This document shows positions 1-9,400 of a DNA stretch of 14,978 nt, piece by piece. The notes beneath the pieces are model-generated. The model saw only the letters and a list, made by a program, of their open reading frames with translations. It ran no database searches and was not told the DNA's origin. The stretch is from positions 1-14,978 of the forward strand of contig CALATR010000725.1 in assembly GCA_937891875.1 (NCBI GenBank), read 5' to 3'. The DNA comes from an uncultured Pseudomonadota bacterium. GTDB taxonomy: Bacteria > Myxococcota_A > UBA796 > GCA-2862545. The translations under genes were made by a program, and so were the position numbers. Each line of letters begins with the position of its first letter. The first letter of the stretch is position 1.

Positions 1-850
1 CGGATGCGTCGGGCACCTCGCGCAGGCCGTCGTCCGCCATCTCGAACAGGCCGAGCTCGCCGGCGGCGCCGAAGCGGTTCTTCACCGCCCGCAGGATCCG
101 CAGCTGGGAGCGGCCGTCGCCCTCGAAGTAGAGCACGGTGTCGACGAAGTGCTCGAGCACCTTGGGACCGGCCAGATCTCCGCTCTTGGTGACGTGGCCG
201 ACCAGCCAGGTCGCGACGCCGGTGCCCTTCGCGAGCCCCATGCTGCGGTGGGCGACCTCGCGGATCTGGCTGACGCTCCCCGGGATCCCGGTCGCCTCGG
301 CCGTGCGCACGGTCTGCACGGAGTCGATGACCAGCACCACCGGGCGGGTCTCCCGCGCCGCCGCCTCGATGACGTCGAAGTCCGTCTGCGACAGGATCAG
401 CAGGTTCTCGTCGACCAGGCCCAGACGCTCCGCCCGCAGGCGCACCTGGCGGGCCGACTCCTCGCCGGTCGCGTACAGCACGGGCAGACCGCGGGATGCG
501 AAGCGGTGCAGGGCCATCAGGAGCAGGGTGGACTTGCCCACCCCGGGATCGCCGCCCAGCAGGGTCAGGCTGCCAGCGACGAGTCCGCCGCCCAGCACCT
601 CGTCCAGCTCGGAGATGCCGGTCTTGACCCGCAGCTCGCCCCCTGCATCCAGGGAGACGGCCGTGATCGGCTGGGGCCGCAGCGCATCGGTCAGCCGGAC
701 CGCCGCCGCCGCCGCCGGTGCCGTGCCCGGGGCCGCCTCGACCACCTCCTCGATGGTGTTCCACGCGCCGCATCCGGGGCAGCGACCCGCCCACTTGAAC
801 AGCTCGTTGCCGCACTCCGTGCACGCCCAGGTCTGCTTCTTCCTCGCCAC
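1..850 (-). CDS. radA: DNA repair protein RadA (Sms), N-terminal 283 residues, 3' end off window
   Basis: RadA is a RecA-like ATPase and branch-migration helicase that helps process recombination intermediates in the cytoplasm. The visible part shows the N-terminal zinc finger with Cys10, Cys13, Cys24 and Cys27 (CTEC...CPGCG). The Walker A motif GDPGVGKST lies near residues 100-108, with Asp where many RadA proteins have Glu. A Walker B-like stretch VVLVIDSVQT follows, then the segment GHVTKSG, and the RadA-specific KNRFG motif at 257-261. RadA is normally about 450 residues, so the C-terminal Lon-like domain lies beyond position 1. The GTG start at 850-848 is supported by a GGAGG four bases upstream and by the typical MARKK-type N-terminus right before the zinc finger. 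It is the last visible gene of the leftward group, 80 nt after the small membrane protein gene, and may be cotranscribed with it. Family assignment is very secure. Confidence 0.97.
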   Translation of the reverse strand, partial: MARKKQTWACTECGNELFKWAGRCPGCGAWNTIEEVVEAAPGTAPAAAAAVRLTDALRPQPITAVSLDAGGELRVKTGISELDEVLGGGLVAGSLTLLGGDPGVGKSTLLLMALHRFASRGLPVLYATGEESARQVRLRAERLGLVDENLLILSQTDFDVIEAAARETRPVVLVIDSVQTVRTAEATGIPGSVSQIREVAHRSMGLAKGTGVATWLVGHVTKSGDLAGPKVLEHFVDTVLYFEGDGRSQLRILRAVKNRFGAAGELGLFEMADDGLREVPDAS

Positions 851-854
851 GTCG

Positions 855-859
855 CCTCC
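855..859 (-). promoter_or_regulatory. Ribosome binding site of radA
   Basis: A perfect GGAGG on the minus strand sits 4 nt before a GTG codon. This fixes the non-ATG start of radA at 850, because no in-frame ATG lies close by and the zinc finger begins only nine residues later. Confidence 0.7.
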
Positions 860-930
860 GAGACCCCTCCCTACCCGGGCTGAACCAGCGCGGAGACTGG
901 CCTCGGATTTCCGCCGCCCAGCGGGAAGGC

Positions 931-1461
931 TCAGCGCAGCATGGACCCCATCGCCGCGCCCATGAAGCAGACCAGGATGAAGAACAGGATGTACAGGCCG
1001 ATCGCGATGGCGGTGACGATGCCCATGAACCGGAACAGGTTCTGCACGTTCTGCAGCATGCTCTCGGCGGCCAGCTCCTTGTCCTCGGCGTCGAAGGCGC
1101 CCACCAGTCGACCGGCGGCGCTCGCACCCTGGACCAGGCACCAGGCGGGGTACGCGTAGAGGGCCGCGACGCCGACGTAGACCACACCGAGGACGCCCAT
1201 CATCATGTCCTGGGGACGGCCCGACCCCGCGGCGGCGAGCAGGCCGGCGAGCACCAGGAAGATGGCGCCGATGACCATCAGGCCGGCGCCGATGAAGGTG
1301 ATGACACCGAGGAACATCATCCAGGGGCGAGCCCGGATCATGTAGGTCTCCATCAGGTCGGTCAGCCGCGCCTCGTGCAGGGGCCTGCTGCTGGGGCTGC
1401 CCGAGCCGTAGGAACTGGAGCCGCGGCCCGAAGGCACGTCGAACGGGTTGTCGCTCGCCAT
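931..1461 (-). CDS. Small DUF5362-like integral membrane protein
   Basis: This 176-residue protein has a Ser/Gly/Pro-rich hydrophilic N-terminus (about 1-30), followed by three hydrophobic stretches. These lie at about residues 47-77 (very Gly/Ala/Leu-rich), 86-110 and 142-172. An acidic loop at about 122-138 lies before the last one. There is no cleavable signal peptide, so it is likely an inner-membrane protein. The general pattern resembles the DUF5362 family of small membrane proteins of unknown function; this is by eye and only moderately sure. The ATG at 1461 has a strong GAGGGAGG-type ribosome site about 6-8 nt upstream. It starts 44 nt after the phosphatase gene and ends 80 nt before radA, so it may be part of one leftward operon, though nothing in the sequence ties its job to its neighbours. 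No catalytic motif was seen. Confidence 0.85.
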   Translation of the reverse strand: MASDNPFDVPSGRGSSSYGSGSPSSRPLHEARLTDLMETYMIRARPWMMFLGVITFIGAGLMVIGAIFLVLAGLLAAAGSGRPQDMMMGVLGVVYVGVAALYAYPAWCLVQGASAAGRLVGAFDAEDKELAAESMLQNVQNLFRFMGIVTAIAIGLYILFFILVCFMGAAMGSMLR

Positions 1462-1505
1462 TGGGGTCCTCCCTCTCCCGAGACGTCCGGGGGGCGGACC
1501 CTACC

Positions 1506-2309
1506 TCATTTCGACCCGCGCAAGTCCAGCACGCGGTCCGCGATCTCCGCGAAGCCGTGCCCTCCACTCCCCCGAGCGATCCAGCGCGGCCACGCCTTCA
1601 TCCTGGGCAGGAAGTCGCGCACGTTGGCGACGCCGCAGGCGTACGGGAAGGCCGCGAACATGGGCTCGTCGTTGGCCGAGTCCCCGACGTAGAGCCAGCG
1701 GTCGCGGCTGTCGTCGAGGTCCTCGCCGAACGCGTCGCGGACGAGGTTCCTGCAGCCGACGCGCTTGTCGAAGTCGCCGTACCACCCGTTGACGTGGATG
1801 GAGCTGACCTTGCAGGTGGCGCCCGCCCGCTGGAATGCCGCGACGATGTCGTCGATGGCGCGCTGGGGGAGGGGATCGACGTCCTCGCAGAAGTCCACCG
1901 CCAGGTCGAGCTCCCGGTAGGGCTGGTCGCTGGCGAGCGCGGTGCCGGGCACCTCGGCAAGGATGGAGGCGGCCAGGGCGTCGAGGCGGCCGCGGTGCTC
2001 GGCGCGGGTCGCGGCGTCCTGCAGGAATCCGCGTCGAAGGCCGTCTTCTTCCATCCAGAACCACAGCCCGCCGTTCTCGCCCACACACCCGTCGACCGGC
2101 CACATGCGCGCGATGTGGTCGACCCATCCGGCCGGCCGACCGGTGACCGGCACCACCCGCAGGCCCGCGTCGCGCAGGCGCTGCAGGGCGAGGAATGCGT
2201 CAGGCACGAGCCGACCTTCCCAGGTCAGCGTGTCGTCGATGTCGCAGAAGACCCCGACGAGGTCCCGCGCGATGGCGGCGTCCAGCGTGTGCAGACCCTC
2301 CGGGGTCAT
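1506..2309 (-). CDS. HAD-superfamily (type IIB / Cof-like) phosphatase
   Basis: A 267-residue cytoplasmic phosphohydrolase with all four HAD motifs in order. Motif I is FCDIDDTLT with nucleophile Asp23 and acid/base Asp25. Motif II is PVTGR with Thr56. Motif III is Lys181 in GDFDKRVG. Motif IV is GDSAND at 208-213. The long insert between motifs II and III (about 60-175) fits a C2B cap, as in sugar-phosphate phosphatases such as sucrose-6-phosphate or mannosyl-3-phosphoglycerate phosphatase. The substrate cannot be read from the sequence. Cap domains often set specificity in this superfamily, and the conserved-looking SSIHVNGWYGDFDK segment may help place it in a subfamily. The ATG at 2309 overlaps the korB stop as ATGA, with no strong ribosome site of its own. 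Translation is therefore probably coupled to korB. That coupling hints at a role near 2-oxoacid oxidation or sugar-phosphate recycling, which is inference only. Confidence 0.92.
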   Translation of the reverse strand: MTPEGLHTLDAAIARDLVGVFCDIDDTLTWEGRLVPDAFLALQRLRDAGLRVVPVTGRPAGWVDHIARMWPVDGCVGENGGLWFWMEEDGLRRGFLQDAATRAEHRGRLDALAASILAEVPGTALASDQPYRELDLAVDFCEDVDPLPQRAIDDIVAAFQRAGATCKVSSIHVNGWYGDFDKRVGCRNLVRDAFGEDLDDSRDRWLYVGDSANDEPMFAAFPYACGVANVRDFLPRMKAWPRWIARGSGGHGFAEIADRVLDLRGSK

Positions 2310-3306
2310 CCGCGCACGGTGAAGCTGTCGGACGTCTGCAGCAGGCGGTGGATGTCCTCGGCCTCGAGGCCGCCCTGGGCCTGGACGATCTGGTCGTGGA
2401 CCTGCTGATCGTAGATGGGCGCCTCCACCTGGTAGAGGATGCCGAGCACCAGCGGCGCATCGTCGCCGATCAGCCCGGCGAGCGCCCAGGCCAGCCCCTC
2501 GTCGGTGGGATCGTGGACCACGCAGTCGGCCTCGGTCACGCCGTCGCCGAGGCGGGTGACCTGGAGGGAGAAGCCCTTCTGCACGAGGCCGTAGCGCTCG
2601 TCGTCGTCTCCCCAGACCAGGGGCTCGCCCGCGGTCGCGTAGCAGATCCGCCGGGCGCGGTTGTCCTTGTCGGTCCAGGCGGCGAAGGCCCCGTCGTTGA
2701 AGATGTTGCAGTTCTGCAGCACCTCGACGAACGCCGCGCCCTTGTGATGGTGCGCGTCGACCAGCACCTGGCGCAGGTCCTTCGGCAGCACGTCGACCGA
2801 GCGCGCGATGAAGGTGGCGCCGCTGCCGAGCGCGAACGCGGCCGGGTTCATCGGGCGGTCCAGACTGCCCATCGGAGAGCTCTTGGTACGCGCGCCGATC
2901 TGGGACGTCGGGCTGTACTGCCCCTTGGTCAGGCCGTAGATGCGGTTGTTGAACAGGATGATGTTCAGATCGATGTTGCGGCGCAGTGCGTGGGCGAAGT
3001 GGTTGCCGCCGATGGACAGGGCGTCGCCGTCGCCGGTTCCGACCCACACGGACAGCTCGGGGTTGGCGAGCTTGAGGCCGGTGGCCACCGCGGGCGCCCG
3101 ACCGTGGATGGTGTGGAACCCGTAGGCGTCGATGTAGTAGGGGAGCCGGCCGCTGCAGCCGATGCCGCTGATGACGGCGTACTGCTCCTTGGGCAGACCG
3201 ATGGTGGCCATGGCAGTCTGGAGCTGGGCCAGGATCGAGTAGTCCCCGCAGCCGGGGCACCACCGGATGGTCTGGTCGCTCATGAAGTCGCGACGGGTGA
3301 GCTTGG

Positions 3307-3310
<4 letters not shown>
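2306..3310 (-). CDS. korB: 2-oxoglutarate (2-oxoacid):ferredoxin oxidoreductase, beta subunit
   Basis: This 334-residue subunit binds thiamine pyrophosphate and a [4Fe-4S] cluster. With KorA it carries out CoA-dependent oxidative decarboxylation of a 2-oxoacid, passing electrons to ferredoxin. Four candidate cluster cysteines are visible: Cys18 and Cys21 in CPGCG, Cys52 in GIGCSGR and Cys201 in LQNCNIF. The TPP/Mg site is GDGDALSIGGNH (from about residue 93) followed by NNRIYGLTKGQ (121-131). The start is the GTG at 3310, giving VTKLTRRDFMSDQ, which matches the usual N-terminus of the family. An internal ATG nine codons later is less likely. The GTG overlaps the korA stop (GTGA, 4 bp), and the gene's own stop overlaps the HAD gene start. 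Length is normal for KorB. Assignment to 2-oxoglutarate rather than pyruvate or another 2-oxoacid follows overall resemblance to KorAB and is less certain than the family. Confidence 0.94.
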
Positions 3311-5175
<1,865 letters not shown>

Positions 5176-5226
5176 GTCGGGTCCCTGGCGTGGAGGCAAG
5201 GCGGACACCTAATGCGGCCGCCCCGC

Positions 5227-5268
5227 GGTGCATCTTCACCATCTGCACATGCGTCGCCTCGATGCACC
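5227..5268. repeat. Perfect 8-bp inverted repeat, candidate operator
   Basis: Arms GGTGCATC (5227-5234) and GATGCACC (5261-5268) are exact reverse complements separated by 26 nt. A third TGCA core lies between them at 5244-5247, so TGCA occurs three times in 38 nt (starts 5229, 5244, 5263). The position, about 52 nt upstream of the korA start and 150 nt upstream of the barrel gene, suits a regulator site. With arms this short, chance is a real possibility. Confidence 0.3.
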
Positions 5269-5334
5269 TTGCCTGGCCCCCTCGCGGTCCCTTATGGGGC
5301 CCCGTCCCGCCGCCAGGCGGTAGGATGCGGCCCG

Positions 5335-5353
5335 CCGCACCCCGGCGGTGCGG
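5335..5353. repeat. GC-rich hairpin upstream of the envelope operon
   Basis: Perfect 7-bp stem CCGCACC / GGTGCGG with a 5-nt loop (5342-5346). It lies about 66 nt before the possible TTG start of the first envelope gene, so it could be in the 5' leader. A second small stem CCGCC/GGCGG sits just upstream at 5307-5320. In DNA this rich in G+C such stems can occur by chance. Confidence 0.25.
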
Positions 5354-5409
5354 TGCTGGCCGTTTACACCCTCGAGCCCGGTGTCACCGGGGACGCGGGT
5401 GACGACCCT

Positions 5410-5416
5410 GGAGGAG
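5410..5416 (+). promoter_or_regulatory. Ribosome binding site with ambiguous start choice
   Basis: GGAGGAG lies 2-4 nt before an in-frame TTG (5419) and 11-13 nt before the ATG (5428). The spacing from GGAGG to the TTG (4 nt) is identical to that of radA in this window, so the TTG may be the true start. The ATG is kept as the reported start because it is the stronger codon. Only three residues differ. Confidence 0.5.
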
Positions 5417-5427
5417 ACTTGCGCGAG

Positions 5428-6477
5428 ATGTCCAACCCCCGAGCACTCGGGCGCCGTGCAGCGCTCGTCGGAGCGAGCCTCGCCGTGCTCGGTTCGGGCC
5501 TGCTGTCGGCCGTGCCGGCGCACGCCGGTCTGTTCGGCCCCAAGGCCTCCCGGGAGAACTTTCCCGCGCGCGAGGTCGAGAGGCCCCTGGACCTTCCCCG
5601 CGGCTGGTCCGAGTTCACCTTCAGCCACGCGATCAAGTTCTCCAGCGGCTCGTGGTCGTCCGACGGCGAGGTCGTGCCCTTCGAGAGCGCGCAGTGGACC
5701 TACCATCGCTCCCAGGTCAGCTGGCGCTACGGCCTCTCCCGGCGCAGCGACATCCAGTGGGACGTGCCCTTCCTGGTCGGCATGCTCCGCAACGAGGAGC
5801 TCGGCACCAACCTGACCTCGGGCGCGCTCGGAGACATCCGGTTCTGGTACCGCTACCGCCTGTACGAGGAGGAGGCGCCCATGACCGCGGTCGTGATCGA
5901 GTCCTTCATCGAGGGACCGACGGGCCGTGAGACCCCGGGGACGCAGCGTGGCGGCCCGGCACAGATGTCCAACATCATCACCACCAGCAGCAGCTGGGAT
6001 GTGTACGGTGGCCTCGCTGCTCGCCGTCAAGTCGGGCCGCTCCGGTTCACGCTCCGCGCAGGCTACATGCGCCGCTTCTCCGCCCTGTCCCAGTTCGTGG
6101 TCGAGGTCGAGGAGGACCAGTTCACCGGTCGCTTCAAGCCTGGTGACCGACTGCAGGCGTCCGTCGAGTTCCTCGGCCAGGTCGGCCCGGTCGCACTCGC
6201 CGCGCAGCCCCGCTTCGCCTACCGCGGTGTCACCAAGGCCGGCGTCACCGCGGACAACTGGATCAATCCCGGCAAGAACCTCGTCGCCTTCGACGGCAGT
6301 GACGGCGCGGAGCTGGACCTCGACCTCCAGCTCACCGTCAACGCCACCCGCGGCTTCGACGTGCACCTGCAGGGCAGCCTGCCGCTCATGGGCGAGGACC
6401 TGATGTTCTTCCCGCTCGAAGATGTCCACCCGACGTACGGCCCGACCTTCGGCGCGGCCGTGGAGGCACGGTTCTGA
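5428..6477 (+). CDS. Exported beta-barrel protein, likely outer membrane (MetA-phenol-degradation-like barrel)
   Basis: A 349-residue protein with a clear signal peptide: RR at 9-10, hydrophobic core to about 29, and AHA at 31-33 before GLFGP. The GRRAAL segment is Tat-like but does not match the strict consensus. The mature part is made of short alternating strands rich in Tyr, Trp, Arg and Phe, with acidic turns, and it ends in Ala-Arg-Phe, as expected for an outer-membrane barrel. Segments such as YGLSRRSDIQWDVPFLVG and GALGDIRFWYRYRL recall barrels of the MetA-pathway phenol-degradation/transporter type. That family call is tentative and says nothing firm about substrate. It is the first gene of the envelope operon. 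Its TGA shares one base with the ATG of the next gene (TGATG). An in-frame TTG at 5419 is an alternative start with better ribosome-site spacing. Confidence 0.85.
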   Translation: MSNPRALGRRAALVGASLAVLGSGLLSAVPAHAGLFGPKASRENFPAREVERPLDLPRGWSEFTFSHAIKFSSGSWSSDGEVVPFESAQWTYHRSQVSWRYGLSRRSDIQWDVPFLVGMLRNEELGTNLTSGALGDIRFWYRYRLYEEEAPMTAVVIESFIEGPTGRETPGTQRGGPAQMSNIITTSSSWDVYGGLAARRQVGPLRFTLRAGYMRRFSALSQFVVEVEEDQFTGRFKPGDRLQASVEFLGQVGPVALAAQPRFAYRGVTKAGVTADNWINPGKNLVAFDGSDGAELDLDLQLTVNATRGFDVHLQGSLPLMGEDLMFFPLEDVHPTYGPTFGAAVEARF

Positions 6478-9400
6478 TGCCCACGCGCACCACGACAACC
6501 CGTTCCTCCGCCTCCTGGCTGACCCGTGCGCTCGGCATCGCCGCGCTCACCGGGCTGGGCCTGTCCGCCGCGGCGCTCGCGCCCCAGCAGGCCGAGGCGT
6601 CCCAGTTCCTGTCGCTGTACCACCGGCCCGACCTGAAGTGGTACACGATCGAGACCGAGCACTTCCTCGTGCACTACCCGGTCTCTCGCAAGGGACCGGA
6701 CAAGACCGAGCACTACATGAGCGGCGAGTGGGCCGCCCGCAAGGTCGCCAAGGTCTCCGAGCAGTACTGGGAGCCGATGTGCGCGGAGTTCGACTATTAC
6801 CTCGAGGAGAAGGTCCACATCGTGGTCCTCGAGCAGTATGACCAGCTCCAGGGCTTCACCATCCCGAACCGGAACTGGGTCGAGATCTCCGGCAACCCGG
6901 GTGGCTCGTTCTACCGCTCCCGCGGCCGCTCCGAGTGGTTCAGCAACGTGCTCGTGCACGAGTTCGCCCACGTGGTGTCGCTGAAGAAGAACCAGTCGTC
7001 CGGCGAGAACCTCCAGGTCACCGTCCTCGACGCGCTGTACCAGAACAACGCCATCGCCACGGGCCCGTCGGACGTCGACATGGGCGTCGGCGGCTCGTAC
7101 TACGTCAGCGACCGCGGCGAGCCCTGGTGGTGGACCGAGGGTGGCGCCGAGTACTGGTCCAGCCGCACCGGCTACAACTGGTGGAGCTCGGGTCGTGATC
7201 GGCACGTTCGAAACACGATCCTCGAGGATCGCGCCCTCACCTACGACCAGTGGAAGACCACCCAGCTCGCCATGAGCTACGGCGACGGCGAGCGCGGCTA
7301 CCAGCAGGGCCACAGCATGGCCCTGTACATGCGGATCCGCTTCGGCGAGGAGGCCTTCGCCGACTTCGCCAAGGAGAGCGACCGCAAGTACCGCGCCACC
7401 TGGGAGACGATCATCGAGGAGAAGACGGGCGTTCCGCCCCGCGAGCTCTACGATGACTGGAAGGCCTGGGTCGAGGACTACTATCAGCGGTGGTACGCCG
7501 ACATCGTCGCCGAGGGCGAGGTCAAGGGCATGGAGCTCGAGACCCGTCCGCTGGACGTGCACTGGAACACCCCCTCGCAGCGGGACCAGTTCTTCACCGG
7601 CGAGAAGAAGCTCCTCGGAAAGACGACGAAGGAGCCGAAGAAGTGGCAGCAGTGGGAGGGCGAGAAGGACGCGACCGGTCGCGCCGACGTCTTCCCCAAG
7701 TTCTCCGATGACGGCGAGTGGTTCGCCCAGGCCTACGGCTACGGCCACCTGTACATCGCCAAGGCCCCGGAGAGTCTGTACCCCGCGGCCACGATGGGCA
7801 GTCCCGCCGGCGAGGGTCAGGAGGAGGCCCAGGGCGAGGTCGGGCGCATGAGCATGCGCATCCCGATGGCGTTCTACTCCAACTACGACTTCGTGCCGGG
7901 CAAGGACCAGCTGGTCATCTCCATGCAGGAGGACCAGATCCACCGCGCCCGGATGAACTTCCGCGCCATCCGCGTCGAGACCGACGGCTACGACTGGAAC
8001 GAGCTGGTCCTGGTCGACCTCGCGACCCGCACCGAGACCGAGCCCGACGGGCCTGTCGGCTCCGACCGCGAGGCCGAGGTCACCTACCTGCGTCCCGAGA
8101 AGGTGAAGGGCAGCTTCACGGACGGCACCTGGCGCAGCAAGCCGGGCCTCCAGTTCAGCGTCATCCCGAACACGAAGCGCGGCACCGACCCGGCCATCTC
8201 GCCGGACGGCAAGCAGATCGCCTACATCGAGTACGGCGATGGCACCCACAACCTGGTGCTCATCAACATCGACGGCACGGGCAAGACCTACCTGACCGAG
8301 TTCGAGTCGGGCGAGATGCTGCAGTCGGTCGACTGGTCGCCGGACGGCAAGACCCTCGCGTTCGCCCTGTTCAAGAACTACCAGGCGGACATCTGGCTGA
8401 TGGACGTGGCCACCAAGGAGGTCACGGCGCTCAACCAGGACGCGAGCGAGGAGCTCGACGTGCACTGGTCCGCGCACGACGGCAACCTCTACTTCGTGTC
8501 GGACGAGTCCTCGATCTACAACGTCTACCGCTACGACTTCGACTCGAAGAAGGTCCAGCAGCTGACCAACGTGATCAGCACCGCGTACACGCCGCACCTC
8601 ACCCCGCGCGGCGACCTGATGTACACGAACTGGACCGCGTTCGGCGAGAAGAACTACATCGTCGCCAAGGACGAGTTCCTGGAGCAGGATGCGACCGACC
8701 GCTTCGGTCTGTCCTACGACGAGGAGCGGGCCGAGGCCTACTACGCCTACACCGAGGATCTGTCCGAGTACGAGGCGCTGACCACCCGGTACAACAGCCT
8801 GCAGCGCTTCCACCCGCCGGCCCTGATCCCGATCTTCCGCCTGCGCAACCCGAGCCTGCCGACGTTCCAGCTGGAGACCGGCCTGCAGATGTCGACGTTC
8901 GACGTCGGCGAGAAGCACTCGGTCCTGCTCTACGGCATGGTCGGCACGTCCTACCAGCTGACCGCCCGCTACACCTACCAGGGCTGGCACCCGACGATCT
9001 CGTTCGGCTACGCCCACAGGCAGGGCAAGTCGGACATCGGCTTCCTGATCGACAACGACAACGACTCGACCACGACGGACGATCAGAAGGTCTACGAGTT
9101 CCGCCAGAACACGGTCAGCAACACCTTCTTCATGTTCGCGAACTACCCGCTGAACCAGCGGCTGCAGCTCAACGCCTCGCTCGTCGCGTTCGACTTCGGC
9201 TTCCGCAGCCGGAACAACCTGAAGTTCCCGCGGTTCAACCAGGGCGTGGTCGGCAGCGTCGGCCTCGAGTTCTCGACCCTGCCCTACGGGCTGCAGACCG
9301 GCCGGATGGCGTTCAGCCCCTACGGCATCAACCCGCGCGGTCGCTACATCACGCTCAACTACTCGCACGGCTACACGGACCACGTGTCGCCGTCGAACAA

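Larger units (their letters stand above)
5176..5427. promoter_or_regulatory. Divergent intergenic region between korA and the envelope operon
   Basis: Both flanking operons must be driven from here unless longer transcripts read in. It is GC-rich and has no coding signal in its left half. It holds an inverted repeat (5227-5268) and two small hairpins (5307-5320 and 5335-5353). Only weak sigma70-like hexamers were seen, such as TTGCCT at 5269 followed 18 nt later by TATGGG, and TAGGAT at 5321 without a partner -35. No promoter can be called firmly. Positions 5419-5427 may be coding if the TTG start of the barrel gene is used. Confidence 0.45.

Noticed and set aside
908..926. Small stem TTCCGC / GCGGGAA between the membrane protein gene and radA
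   Set aside because: It is a short stem with a bulge and no T-tract, too weak to call a terminator.
138..965. Plus-strand open frames across the radA region
   Set aside because: The minus-strand frame has the zinc finger, Walker A and KNRFG motifs of RadA. The plus-strand frames are low-complexity shadows.
5269..5298. Sigma70-like promoter TTGCCT, 18 nt, TATGGG
   Set aside because: It matches only 4 of 6 and 3 of 6 consensus positions in a GC-rich region, so it is no better than chance.
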